Positions 53,306 through 62,605 of a stretch of 64,000 bases of DNA are shown here, one piece after another. Under the pieces are notes generated by a model, which was not told where the DNA came from, searched no databases, and saw nothing but the letters and a program-made list of their open reading frames with translations. Every line of letters starts with the position of its first letter. Positions within the stretch are counted from its first letter, which is position 1. The position numbers and the translations under genes were made by a program. Source of the DNA: Chitinophagaceae bacterium. GTDB lineage: Bacteria > Bacteroidota > Bacteroidia > Chitinophagales > Chitinophagaceae. The stretch lies in the NCBI GenBank assembly GCA_003168265.1, contig PMSV01000013.1, positions 47,155-111,154 on the forward strand, written 5' to 3'.

Positions 53306-53537
53306 TCAGCCAGCTTTGGGATATTTTTAAGGCTTGGTCATGGGTATAAAATTCGCCTTTGTCCATCCTGGTCATCGCTTCTTCAACTTCTTTATTATAT
53401 TCTTCCAGAGAAATGTTTCCGAATTCTTCTTTTAACTCAACAAAATGCCTTGCTACAGACAATAGTGATTCCTTTTCGGATACCGAAAGCTTTAACCAGT
53501 AATCCAAAAATTCATTCTCCAATGATAAGGCGCCCAT
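53295..53537 (-). CDS. antitoxin partner of the ParE/RelE toxin
   Basis: An 80-residue acidic protein from ATG 53537: GALSLENEFLDYWLKLSVSEKESLLSV-type helices, then a Glu-rich middle (EEYNKEVEEAMTRMD) and a C-terminal tail DQALKISQSWLNGK expected to wrap the toxin. A TTG further up (53555) is not used in my reading because a perfect -7 box, TAAATTTG, covers 53553-53560. Confidence 0.75.
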   Translation of the reverse strand: MGALSLENEFLDYWLKLSVSEKESLLSVARHFVELKEEFGNISLEEYNKEVEEAMTRMDKGEFYTHDQALKISQSWLNGK

Positions 53538-53552
53538 AAAAACTATTTTATA

Positions 53553-53560
53553 CAAATTTA
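53553..53560 (-). promoter_or_regulatory. -7 promoter box of the toxin-antitoxin operon
   Basis: Reads TAAATTTG on the - strand, an exact match to the Bacteroidota -7 consensus TAnnTTTG, 15 bp before the antitoxin ATG. A clear -33 TTG was not found at the usual distance. Confidence 0.45.
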
Positions 53561-53647
53561 CGCTATTTCAGTTGTATTTAAAAGCTAGTTTATTGGTGAA
53601 GAAATGGTCAATGACTTTGATTTTTCTGTACAAGGTTTAAATCCAGA

Positions 53648-54169
53648 ATGACACGATCGCTTGATAAAATACAGTATTTCGGTACATAGATTCTAAATAA
53701 TGACCTCCTGGTTTCTGCCGTATTCAATAATGGCGAGACCAGGATCATTGATTTCAGGAAAATTTTTGTTGATATAGATTTAGACAAGAATTCTGATGCG
53801 GGTCGGTTATTTAATCCGGAGGTTTTTAGGAAATTCAGCATTAAGAATCATACATTGTCCTGGAAAAATGTGCAGCAGGATGTACCCTGGGGCGGGGCTG
53901 TTCGAAATCTTCCATTCGAGATTGGGGCAGATGTGATTTTCAAATACAGTAAGCCTGCCGATAAGCAAGGGAACATAAAAATCGGTGATTTAATAAAGAA
54001 AGAACGCATAGCTGCCCATCTTACCCAAAGTGATCTTGCCAAACGAAGCGGGACTACTGCGGCGTATATTTCAAGATTGGAAAATAACAAATCTTATATA
54101 GAGTTTGACACTCTGCAAAAGCTCGTGAAGCACGGGCTTCGTAAGAAACTATACCTGAGGATTAGGTAA
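53648..54169 (+). pseudogene. DUF2442-HTH protein interrupted by an in-frame stop
   Basis: One reading frame from ATG 53648 to TAA 54167-54169 encodes a DUF2442-type domain and then an XRE-type helix-turn-helix, but TAG at 53687-53689 breaks it after 13 codons (MTRSLDKIQYFGT, stop, ILNNDLLVSAVFNNGETR). After the stop the frame has no ATG before the HTH; the first usable start is TTG 53855, which would give 104 residues with the HTH (LTQSDLAKRSGTTAAYISRLE). Such proteins are antitoxin-like regulators. Either a nonsense mutation has silenced the gene or only the HTH part is made. Confidence 0.65.
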
Positions 54170-54264
54170 TTGACTCATTCACACCTATAGATCATCTTCC
54201 TCTTTTGGGGCGCTTCGAATGTAGGGTAAACTCGTTTTTGGGGTACATGATATGAAACTACCCG

Positions 54265-55610
54265 ATGTATTTAGCCTGTAAACGCTTTTTTAGCTTGGCG
54301 ATCCTATTGATTGGCTTATCCACTCATAATTCTGCTCAACCTTCCCGACATGTCATTCTTATCTCCATCGACGGGCTGCACCCGGATATGTACCTGGATT
54401 CTTCCTGGCCGTCGCCGAATCTTAGGGCATTGGAGAAACTCGGCACTTGTGCCGACCATATGAAAAGCGTTTTCCCGGCCTATACATATCCAGCCCACAC
54501 AGCCATGATTACCGGAGCGCTTCCAGCGAGGTCAGGTATCTATTTTAACCAGCCTAAAAATAGCAAGGGGGAATGGAATTGGTTTACTTCTGCGATTAGA
54601 GTGTCTACGTTATGGCAGGGTTTAAAGAAATCAGGTCTGACGACCGCTGCTGTCGAATGGCCGGTGAGTGTGGACAGTAATATCACCTATGATGTTCCTG
54701 AAATCTGGAATATCAGGCATCCGGACGATAGGATTACAGAAGCGCGGAAATATGCGACTCCCGGTTTGGTGGACGAAATCGAGGCAAATGCTACGGGCAA
54801 GCTGGATTCGGGAAATATGAACGATAATTTTTTCAGCCTTGATGAGAATTCGGCGCGAATGGCGGGTTATATTTTTAAAAAATACAGGCCGAATTTCCTG
54901 GCATTGCATTTTGCCTGCGTGGATGGGGAGGAGCACGAGCAAGGTAGGGATGGGGATTCGGTGAGGCTGGCGCTGGAGGCCAATGACCGCGGAATTCGTG
55001 ATGTGCTGGAAGCGGTTGCGCAAAGTGGTTTGAAAGATTCTACGACAATAATCATTGTGGGAGATCATGGATTCAGTACGATCCATCAGGTGATGCGGCC
55101 TAATATTTTGATCAAAGACTTAGGGGTGAAGTTCATGACCGCGGGTGGGTCGACTTTCTTATATGGGGATGCGAGCGCCATTCCGCAAGTAATTCGCAGA
55201 TTGGATAGCCTGTCGAAAAATAAGCGGAAGCTTTTTCGGATCATTGACAGGAAGGAGTTGGACGGAATGGGCGCGGATTCGACCGCATTAATTGCGCTGG
55301 CGGCTGTGCCGGGGACAGTATTTAGCGGGGCGGTAACGAACATTAGAGCAAAGTTTGCCTGGCCGGGGACAACGATTAAAAAGGATAGCACACTTGCACT
55401 TTTTAGCCCGACCAAAGGTGGCATCATGGTTATGATCCGAATATTCCTGAGATGTGGACGGGATTTATCGCGGCAGGAGCGGGGATCATTCGGGGTGGGA
55501 GGATTAATGAGTTATGCGTTACGGATATCGCGCCCCTAGTGGCGAGGTTGCTGGGGGTTGAGTTTAAGTGCCCGGATGGGAGAGTGGTACCCGGCATTAT
55601 CAAGAATTGA
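54265..55610 (+). pseudogene. secreted nucleotide pyrophosphatase/phosphodiesterase, frameshifted near the 3' end
   Basis: Alkaline-phosphatase-superfamily protein of the NPP type: signal peptide (about 1-24), SIDGLHPD with Asp36, catalytic Thr74 in YTYPAHT, ACVDGEEHEQGRDGD and VGDHGFS. The frame opened at 54265 runs to 55539 with an unrelated tail (MVMIRIFLRCG). Shifting by one base at about 55422 restores the family C-terminus HHGYDPNIPEMWTGF, then DIAPLVARLLGV, and ends at TGA 55608-55610. The local sequence GGCATCAT where GGCCATCAT is expected points to loss of one C. The shift removes the last metal-binding His. Sequencing error remains possible. Confidence 0.85.
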
Positions 55611-55622
55611 ATTACCATGTAT

Positions 55623-55982
55623 TCATGCTGTATGGTGCATAAACACATCTGAGGGGAGCTGGAAAAAGTCTTTTAGTTTCTGTGCCATTTTTAAGGTTAG
55701 CTCACGTCTACCGGATAGAATGGATGATACATGCCCTTTTGTACCAATAATGGGTTCAAGATCTTTTGCCTTTAATCCCCTTTCTTCCATTTTTAATTTA
55801 ATTACGTCAATGGGGTCCAATTCGGGCAGGAAAATATGCTTGTCCTCGTAATCTTTCACTAGTACGAGCAGGAGATCAAGTTCATCTCCCTCCGGACTGC
55901 CTGACGAGGCATTGAATAACTCAATCGTGCGCGTGACCGCTTTTTTATATTGGGCCTTGGTTTTAATTACTTTCCAGTTCAT
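55623..55982 (-). CDS. higA: HigA-type antitoxin with HTH
   Basis: A 119-residue antitoxin with an N-terminal Glu/Asp-rich region and a C-terminal HTH: LPELDPIDVIKLKMEERGL, KDLEPIIGTKGHVSSILSG and RELTLKMAQKLKDFF. It represses its own operon in known HigBA systems. It lies one base downstream of higB, the toxin-first order typical of HigBA. Its 3' end is 13 bp from the shifted phosphodiesterase gene's 3' end. Confidence 0.85.
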   Translation of the reverse strand: MNWKVIKTKAQYKKAVTRTIELFNASSGSPEGDELDLLLVLVKDYEDKHIFLPELDPIDVIKLKMEERGLKAKDLEPIIGTKGHVSSILSGRRELTLKMAQKLKDFFQLPSDVFMHHTA

Positions 55983-55983
55983 A

Positions 55984-56313
55984 TTATTTCAAATTGTAGT
56001 TCAGAATTCTCGTGTCGAATGAAATAGTCTCAACATTTATTTTATCGTATTCCTTATGCGTGCCAAACCAGATTATATAGGCGGCAGATCTTAGAAAATT
56101 TACTGAGGTTAACAATCGGTAATCGTTTCCTTTTATATTGAAGATAACCCTGTTCCTCGCCACAATGCTTCCATTCCCAAATACAGCTTTCAACTCATTA
56201 AAGTTCCTGAATGCCATTTTTGAGCATTCATGATACCATGTAAGCAATGAGGTTTTTGCTTTAGGGTATTTATCTAAATAAAAAAGGAGGGTGCCTTTGG
56301 CTATAATATTCAT
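55984..56313 (-). CDS. higB: HigB-type toxin (mRNA interferase family)
   Basis: A 109-residue protein from ATG 56313 (frame open 9 codons further) of the HigB family, RelE-fold ribosome-dependent mRNA interferases. Motifs are MNIIAKGTLLFYLDKYP, WYHECSKMAFRNFNELK, RNRVIFNIKGNDYRLL and the C-terminal YIIWFGTHKEYDKIN. TATTTTGC a few bases before the ATG resembles a -7 box and supports this start. It is followed directly by higA. Confidence 0.85.
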   Translation of the reverse strand: MNIIAKGTLLFYLDKYPKAKTSLLTWYHECSKMAFRNFNELKAVFGNGSIVARNRVIFNIKGNDYRLLTSVNFLRSAAYIIWFGTHKEYDKINVETISFDTRILNYNLK

Positions 56314-56512
56314 AGGTGCAAAATACGAAAAAGTTTGCAAATTGAAAACATTTTTATTTACAAGGTTTGAGGCACGAGAACTTCGGGGCTCGGATATTCT
56401 GAATTAATGGGTTTCTAAGAATTTGACTCAATTGATTTAGATCAATTTTAACTATTCCGCTTAGCCTTTTTTACGTTTGATCAGGTCTTTATTTAAATAT
56501 TAAATAACACGC

Positions 56513-56965
56513 ATGAGATTAATATTCGTAAGCATATTCTCTTTCTTAATTATGGCTATAGGCTATTCCCAGGATCCGATTCACTGGAGTTATAGTAGCA
56601 AGAGGCTTAATGACTCAACTTTTGAGATACACTTCACGGCTTCGCTGGATGATGGCTGGCATGTGTATGCGCAGAAGCAACCGGAGACTGCGGTTTCAGT
56701 GCCCACTAAAATAGAGATTGGGGCCAATCCGCTTTTTAAGTTGAAGGGCGCGATTAAAGAGATCGGCAACATGGTGCTTTGGACAGATCCTAATTCTGGT
56801 ATTGCAGCCAATGAATACTCGGTGAAAGTGGATTTTGTTCAGATGATTGTGATGAAGGCGAAGATCAAAACCAATATCAGTGGGAGCATTCAATTTCAAA
56901 CTTGCACGGATGAGATGTGCCTGCAGCCGAAAACGATCAAGTTCAGCATTCCGGTAATGCCTTGA
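56513..56965 (+). CDS. stand-alone DsbD N-terminal (alpha) domain protein, secreted
   Basis: A 150-residue exported protein: signal peptide (about 1-19, ending GYSQ), then an immunoglobulin-like domain resembling DsbD-alpha/PF11412: VHWSYSSKR-like start, LDDGWHVYAQ, and the C-terminal QTCTDEMCLQP with the two cysteines spaced CxxxxxC. In full DsbD this domain passes electrons from the membrane part to periplasmic partners; here the membrane and thioredoxin domains are missing, so it must act with other proteins. Terminator at 56982. Confidence 0.82.
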   Translation: MRLIFVSIFSFLIMAIGYSQDPIHWSYSSKRLNDSTFEIHFTASLDDGWHVYAQKQPETAVSVPTKIEIGANPLFKLKGAIKEIGNMVLWTDPNSGIAANEYSVKVDFVQMIVMKAKIKTNISGSIQFQTCTDEMCLQPKTIKFSIPVMP

Positions 56966-56981
56966 TGGCAATCCCCTGATG

Positions 56982-57011
56982 AGTTTCGGGGTTTTAATCC
57001 CGAAACTTTTT
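56982..57011 (+). terminator. Rho-independent terminator
   Basis: A 9-bp perfect stem AGTTTCGGG / CCCGAAACT with an 8-base loop and five T, 16 bp after the DsbD-alpha gene. Confidence 0.9.
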
Positions 57012-57245
57012 GTTGATTTCCTTAACGGTCAAGCGTAAAGCCTAGGCATCAAAATTTTTGAATTGATCGCAGAGCTAATTTTGCTCCTTATTACAACTAT
57101 TCTTTCCTGATACGTGCGCTCGTGACCGATGCGAAAGGCGTTGAACTAAATAACCTACACACGGAGATCCATTAGAAAAATAATCTGCTCGGATCTATTT
57201 GTTTACCAGGCTTGCAATGTCGCGGCCTTAAAATTTTCTTTGTCA

Positions 57246-59675
57246 ATGAAAGAGCAGAAATTTATCCTCCCCCTGAATGCGGTCGGCATGGACGACCTGG
57301 CACAAGTAGGGGGCAAGAACGCATCTCTGGGTGAAATGATCCTCAATCTGAGTGAACTTGGGGTCCATATCCCAGATGGCTTTGTGATCACCGTAAATGC
57401 CTATAATTATTTTATCTCTTCGAATAAGCTGGAGGAGGCTATTATGGAGGGTTTGAAAGATATTGATTTTAATAGTGTGGAGTCGCTTAGAAGGGCGGGC
57501 TTGCAAATAAGGACTAAGATTCGCAACGCCCGTTTTCCACATGATTTGAGCGAGGAGATCATTGAAGCTTACTATAAACTTTCAGACTGTTACCAGCAAC
57601 TTACGACTGATGTGGCAGTGAGGTCTTCGGCTACGGCCGAGGATTTGCCGGATGCATCCTTTGCGGGGCAGCAGGAAACCTACCTGAATGTCCGCGGGCC
57701 TGCCGAATTGATCGATGCGGTGAGAAATTGTTTTGCTTCTCTGTTTACCGACAGGGCAATCAGTTATAGGAATAATTTCAAATTTGAACATCTGGCTACG
57801 GGCCTTTCGGTCTGTATCCAGAAAATGGTCCGTTCTGACCTGGGCGCTTCGGGAGTTGCTTTTTCCCTGGATACGGAATCGGGGTTTAAAGATGCGGTGG
57901 TGATTAACGGGTCTTATGGGCTGGGAGAAATGATTGTTCAGGGCTCGGTCTCCCCGGATGAATTCATTGTTTTTAAGCCAACGCTTAAGAGAGGCGAAGG
58001 GTTTACACCCATTATTGAGAAGAAACTTGGCATTAAGGATAAGATGATGGTTTATGGCGATGATCCGGATGAGCGGGTGAAGATTATTCCGACAGAGAGA
58101 GGAGCGCAAAATAAGTTTTGCCTGGGTGATGAGAAGATATTACAATTAGCCCGCTGGGTCTGCCTGATCGAAGATTATTATTCCAAGCTCAAGAACCACT
58201 GGTGCCCGATGGATGTGGAATGGGCGATTGATGGCTTGAGTAATGAACTTTTTGTCGTACAGGCGAGGCCCGAGACCATACATTCAAGAAAAGAAAATAA
58301 GACGATTACAGAATATACCATGAACGATGGCGGCAAGCTTGCGAAGCTGTTGTTGAAAGGAATTGCTGTGGGAGATAAGATTGCTGCGGGCAAGGTTCAT
58401 ATCATGCATTCCCTAGATAAACGAATTGACTCGAATGAATTCCAGGAGGGGGATGTGCTGGTTACCGATATGACCGATCCGGACTGGGAACCGATCATGA
58501 AGAAGGCCGCGGCGATTCTCACAAATAAAGGCGGAAGAACCTGTCATGCTGCTATTGTCGCAAGGGAGATGGGTGTGCCTGCGATTGTTGGTTGCAGGAA
58601 TGTTACAGAGGCCCTGAGCGATGGGCAACTCGTTACGGCCAGTTGCGCCGAAGGGGATGAGGGGATAATCTATGAGGGGAAGCTGAATTTCAAAGTCCTT
58701 AAAACGAACCTGGATGAATTGCCGACCATCAAGACGCCTCTGATGCTGAATGTTGGTTCACCTGCCATGGCTTTTGGCTATGCTCACCTGCCGCACGCGG
58801 GGGTGGGGCTGGCGAGGGAGGAGTTTATCATTAATAATTATATCGGGGTGCATCCACTGTCCTTGCTGACGCACAGGGCGCTGAAGAACGAGAAATTGTC
58901 TGCCACGATCAAATCGGCTATCAGGGGCTTTGAGAATGAGGAACAATTTTTTATTCAAAAGCTTTCTTTCGGGATTGCGAAGATAGCTGCGGCTTTCTAT
59001 CCAAAAACGGTCATCGTCCGGTTTTCGGATTTCAAGAGCAATGAATACCGGAACCTCCCTGGCGGAGAGCATTTTGAGCCTGTCGAAGAAAACCCGATGA
59101 TCGGTTGGCGTGGCGCTTCGAGGTATTATGATCCGGCTTTCAAGGCGGCTTTTGGGCTGGAGTGCCGGGCGATCAGGCGGGTGAGGGGGGTCATGGGGCT
59201 GAGTAATGTGGCGGTAATGATACCCTTTTGCCGAACGGTTGAAGAATTGCTGAGGGTGAAGGAGACGATGGCGGAGTTCGGGCTGGTGCAGGGTGAGAAT
59301 GGACTGCTGCTGTATCTGATGGCGGAACTGCCTTCCAATATTTTGATGGCCTCTGAATTTGCCCGGCATATCGATGGGTTTTCAATCGGATCGAATGACC
59401 TAACGCAATTGACGCTGGGGTTGGACAGGGATTCGTCGCTGGTGGCACATATTTATGATGAGCGCAATGAAGCGGTCAAGAGACTAATCCAGATGCTGAT
59501 ACGTACGGCCAGGGAATGCGGCGTGAAAGTGGGGATCTGCGGGCAGGGGGCATCGGACTTTCCTGACTTTGCGCAGTTTTTAGTTGAGGAGGGGATAGAT
59601 TCGATTTCGGTGACGCCGGATTCCATTATAAAAACGGTGAGGGCGATCAGTGAGGTGGAGGGAAGGATGAAGTGA
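57246..59675 (+). CDS. ppsA: PpsA, phosphoenolpyruvate synthase
   Basis: Converts pyruvate and ATP to phosphoenolpyruvate, AMP and phosphate. The 809 residues (ATG 57246; a TTG at 57240 is less likely) contain the ATP-grasp domain with VGGKNASLGEM (about 18-28) and VRSSATAEDLPDASFAGQQ (about 127-145), the phosphohistidine domain with GGRTCHAAIVAREMG near 425, and the C-terminal TIM barrel ending in VGICGQGASDFPDFA with the conserved Cys. Together with pckA it gives two routes to PEP. The 3' end codons become GC-rich and Gly/Glu-heavy but stay in frame. Confidence 0.95.
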   Translation: MKEQKFILPLNAVGMDDLAQVGGKNASLGEMILNLSELGVHIPDGFVITVNAYNYFISSNKLEEAIMEGLKDIDFNSVESLRRAGLQIRTKIRNARFPHDLSEEIIEAYYKLSDCYQQLTTDVAVRSSATAEDLPDASFAGQQETYLNVRGPAELIDAVRNCFASLFTDRAISYRNNFKFEHLATGLSVCIQKMVRSDLGASGVAFSLDTESGFKDAVVINGSYGLGEMIVQGSVSPDEFIVFKPTLKRGEGFTPIIEKKLGIKDKMMVYGDDPDERVKIIPTERGAQNKFCLGDEKILQLARWVCLIEDYYSKLKNHWCPMDVEWAIDGLSNELFVVQARPETIHSRKENKTITEYTMNDGGKLAKLLLKGIAVGDKIAAGKVHIMHSLDKRIDSNEFQEGDVLVTDMTDPDWEPIMKKAAAILTNKGGRTCHAAIVAREMGVPAIVGCRNVTEALSDGQLVTASCAEGDEGIIYEGKLNFKVLKTNLDELPTIKTPLMLNVGSPAMAFGYAHLPHAGVGLAREEFIINNYIGVHPLSLLTHRALKNEKLSATIKSAIRGFENEEQFFIQKLSFGIAKIAAAFYPKTVIVRFSDFKSNEYRNLPGGEHFEPVEENPMIGWRGASRYYDPAFKAAFGLECRAIRRVRGVMGLSNVAVMIPFCRTVEELLRVKETMAEFGLVQGENGLLLYLMAELPSNILMASEFARHIDGFSIGSNDLTQLTLGLDRDSSLVAHIYDERNEAVKRLIQMLIRTARECGVKVGICGQGASDFPDFAQFLVEEGIDSISVTPDSIIKTVRAISEVEGRMK

Positions 59676-59785
59676 TTAGACAAAAAACAAAACCCGGATG
59701 CATGCAGAGCAGCGGCAAACCGAGAATAACGGTACAAAAAAGCAGATTGAATATTTTATTGGACCATTATTTGAGATTTCAATGT

Positions 59786-60217
59786 CTATTCTTCGGTATT
59801 AGAATTAAAGGTGATCTTCCAATTAATCCCAAACTTGTCAGTCAATATCCCGTAATAAGAACCCCAGAAAGTATGATTCATTGGCATTTCAATTTTCCCT
59901 CCAGTAGAAAGTTCATTAAACAGTCTGTCGGCTTCTTCCCTACTATCAGTATTAATGTACAGAGAAAAATTGTTTGATGAAATTGGCTCTTTGTATATTT
60001 CTGTAATATCGCAGCCCATCAAAATTGTTTCTGCACTGATTGGCAAAGAAACATGCATAATTTTGTCGTCTGATTCATGAAAGATTATTTTATCCTTTTC
60101 AGGAACATCTTTATAGCGCCCAAAGTATTTAAAATCTTTACCAAAAACTACTCTGTAAAAATTAAATGCATCTTCACAATTACCGTTAAAAAAAAGATAT
60201 GGATTCAATCTTTTCAT
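59786..60217 (-). CDS. VOC-superfamily PhnB-like protein (second copy)
   Basis: A 143-residue paralogue of the protein at 41884-42324: LNPYLFFNGNCEDAFNFYRVVFG at the N-terminus, IMHVSLPI, and a C-terminal HTFWGSYYGILTDKFGINWKI. The A/T-richer codons differ from the flanking ppsA gene, which may mean different ancestry. Role unknown. Confidence 0.83.
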   Translation of the reverse strand: MKRLNPYLFFNGNCEDAFNFYRVVFGKDFKYFGRYKDVPEKDKIIFHESDDKIMHVSLPISAETILMGCDITEIYKEPISSNNFSLYINTDSREEADRLFNELSTGGKIEMPMNHTFWGSYYGILTDKFGINWKITFNSNTEE

Positions 60218-60348
60218 AAATTTTTTTGTAGCGAAAGCCCTGAATGGGCATTTTCATATTATTTCGAAAAATTGAATGGAACTGTGTTAGTATCAGTTTC
60301 GGGATTTGGTTAAGTTGCCTCAATCAGAAATCGAATTGCCGTATAATT

Positions 60349-60855
60349 TTACACCATATGCCTCGGATGTCTTCTGTTTTTTATTATTGAATCAAAAAAA
60401 TTAAAAGTAAGTGTAATTAAAAGGCCTATTATACAACCAACCATTACGCATCCCATTCGTTCCAATGCTATATGCCATGTACTGTTTTGTTGCGCCTCAT
60501 GCACCATTACGATTACAAATGCCGCAAGTGAGGAACGCATGGCTGTATGGAGTTTTAAAACAGTTGCAATAATGATGTTTAATATCACACCAATGCAGAT
60601 CAGAAATAAATTTGGCCAATGTATCAAAAACAATAATAACCCTATTGAAGAACCAAGGATATTTGCTTTCATCCTGTCAAGTGCCAACTGGTTTGAGTTT
60701 TTGCTATCAGGTGCAATGACTAATAATACCGAGATCATGCTCCAATAAAATTGATGCTGCGGGAAATATTTGTACAGTGTATAACAAATACACAGGCCAA
60801 TGATACATTCTACAATGTAAATAATAATTTGCCGGTTGTTATGCTCTTTGATCAT
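60349..60855 (-). CDS. FUSC-family membrane protein, half-size
   Basis: A 168-residue protein with four or five hydrophobic segments of the FUSC type: YIVECIIGLCICYTLYKYF, YWSMISVLLVIAPDSKN, LDRMKANILGSSIGLL, then VIVMVHEAQQNSTWHIALERMGCVMVG-type segments, each ending in the R-x-x-G-x2-G pattern of the family. Relatives are aromatic acid exporters (AaeB) and aluminium-activated transporters, usually longer; only one membrane half is present here. It is 26 bp downstream of the PoxB-like gene on the same strand. Confidence 0.82.
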   Translation of the reverse strand: MIKEHNNRQIIIYIVECIIGLCICYTLYKYFPQHQFYWSMISVLLVIAPDSKNSNQLALDRMKANILGSSIGLLLFLIHWPNLFLICIGVILNIIIATVLKLHTAMRSSLAAFVIVMVHEAQQNSTWHIALERMGCVMVGCIIGLLITLTFNFFDSIIKNRRHPRHMV

Positions 60856-60880
60856 TTCTAATCTGGATAAGCCATGTTGC

Positions 60881-62605
60881 TCATTTATTTAAAAAATTTG
60901 AGTTAAGTGTATCCCATACTTCAGCTCCATCGCCAAGCAAGGTTTGCTTTATCATGTAAATCCCAAAACCTTTTGCCTGATCAAAATTTATTTTGGGTGG
61001 CATTGCCAGTTCGGTTGGGTTTGTCAGTACATCTATCAAAACAGGGCCATCGTATGCCAATGCTTTTTCTATTGCCGCAAGCACATCTTCTGAATTTTCT
61101 ACGCGAATGCCCATGATGCCAATGGCATCAGCCATTTTTGCAAAGTCAGGGTTCTTCAGGTCAGTGCCGAACGGCGGCATCCCGATCACTTTCATTTCCA
61201 TTGCCACAAAGCCAAGCGAACAATTATTGTATACTACAATCTTGATAGGTAAATCATATTGGTATATGGTTAGAATGTCGCCCATCATCATGGCGAAGCC
61301 ACCATCGCCGGAGAGTGAGATAACCTGTCTGTCAGGAAATGCCAATTGTGCCCCGATAGCCTGAGGCATAGCGCTTGCCATAGAGCCATGGTTGAAAGAC
61401 CCTATCAACCTTCTTCCTGCTTTCATTTCTAAGTATCGTGCAGCCCAAACCGTCGGTGTGCCAACATCTGCAGTAAAAATAGCATCCGCCTTAGCCTGCT
61501 CGCTGATCACTTTTGTAAGATATTCGGGATGTATCAATTTGCTTGTTTCGCCTGTTGCGTGAGAGTCTAAATTTTTTCTGTTGTCTTTATATCGTGCCTG
61601 GCTTTTTTCTAAAAAGGAGCTATCAGTTTTTTGCTGTAATAAAGGCAGCAGAGCATTGATTGATTCCTTCACATCACCGACAAGCCCCAGTTCAAGCTTG
61701 CATCTTCTTCCCAACCGTTCCGGACGAACATCTATCTGTACAATTCTAGAACCCGGAGGATACCATTCTTTGTATGGAAAATCAGTGCCGAGCATTAACA
61801 ACAAATCACTATCCATAACGGCGCGATTTCCCGAAGCAATGCCTATAAGCCCCGTCATGCCCACATCGTAGGGGTTATCATATTGCACATGCTCTTTTCC
61901 TCTGAGTGAATGAACTATGGGGGATAAAATTTTCCCGGCAAGTAGAACCACGGCATCATGCGCATCTTTGCAACCAGCCCCGCAAAGCAAGGTTGTTTTT
62001 TTTGATTGATTGATTAGCGAAGCTAGTTGTTGCATGTCGGCATCTGCGGGGCGGATGCTTGGATAATTTAAAAACAAAGGATGCTCCAGTTCAACATGCT
62101 CTATATTTTGCATAGCCACATCACCTGATAGACATATAACGGCAACCCCTTTTAAACCAACTGCATGTTGCATGGCAATTTGCAATACACCCGGCATCTG
62201 GCGTGCCGACGAAATTGTTTCGCAATAATAACTGCACTCCCGAAACAATGATTCAGGGCGGGTTTCCTGAAAATAGCTCCTGCCTATCTGCTCACTTGGG
62301 ATTTGGGCTGCAATGGCCAGCACTGGCACATTACTTCGGTGAGCATCATATAATCCATTAATGAGGTGCATATTCCCTGGACCACAACTGCCGGCACACA
62401 CGGCCAGTTTTCCGGTTAACTGAGCTTCTGCCCCTGCGGCAAATGCGGCAGCTTCTTCGTGGCGGTAATGAATCCATTTTATTCTTGCAGACTTGCGCAA
62501 TTCGTCCGTAATCCCATTGAGCGAATCACCTACCACGCCGTGTATATGAGTTACGCCGGCATGTACCAATATTTCAACAAGTTTTGCTGCAATTGTCTTT
62601 GCCAT
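60881..62605 (-). CDS. thiamine-pyrophosphate enzyme, PoxB/pyruvate oxidase-like
   Basis: A 574-residue ThDP-dependent enzyme. The N-terminal Pyr domain has HGVVGDSLNGITDEL and the catalytic Glu in YRHEEAAAFAAGAEAQLTG; the middle domain follows; the C-terminal PP domain has the GDGGFAMMMGDI...NN cofactor motif. Closest in character to pyruvate:quinone oxidoreductase (PoxB) or similar enzymes, which decarboxylate pyruvate to acetate at the membrane. Acetolactate synthase is the main alternative, but the sequence around GSFNHGSMASAMPQA fits PoxB better. It is the first gene of a short operon with FUSC. Confidence 0.87.
   Translation of the reverse strand: MAKTIAAKLVEILVHAGVTHIHGVVGDSLNGITDELRKSARIKWIHYRHEEAAAFAAGAEAQLTGKLAVCAGSCGPGNMHLINGLYDAHRSNVPVLAIAAQIPSEQIGRSYFQETRPESLFRECSYYCETISSARQMPGVLQIAMQHAVGLKGVAVICLSGDVAMQNIEHVELEHPLFLNYPSIRPADADMQQLASLINQSKKTTLLCGAGCKDAHDAVVLLAGKILSPIVHSLRGKEHVQYDNPYDVGMTGLIGIASGNRAVMDSDLLLMLGTDFPYKEWYPPGSRIVQIDVRPERLGRRCKLELGLVGDVKESINALLPLLQQKTDSSFLEKSQARYKDNRKNLDSHATGETSKLIHPEYLTKVISEQAKADAIFTADVGTPTVWAARYLEMKAGRRLIGSFNHGSMASAMPQAIGAQLAFPDRQVISLSGDGGFAMMMGDILTIYQYDLPIKIVVYNNCSLGFVAMEMKVIGMPPFGTDLKNPDFAKMADAIGIMGIRVENSEDVLAAIEKALAYDGPVLIDVLTNPTELAMPPKINFDQAKGFGIYMIKQTLLGDGAEVWDTLNSNFLNK

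Noticed and set aside
53608..54090. Two - strand ORFs of 77 and 80 codons
   Set aside because: Both are antisense shadows of the DUF2442-HTH frame, which has recognisable domains on the + strand.
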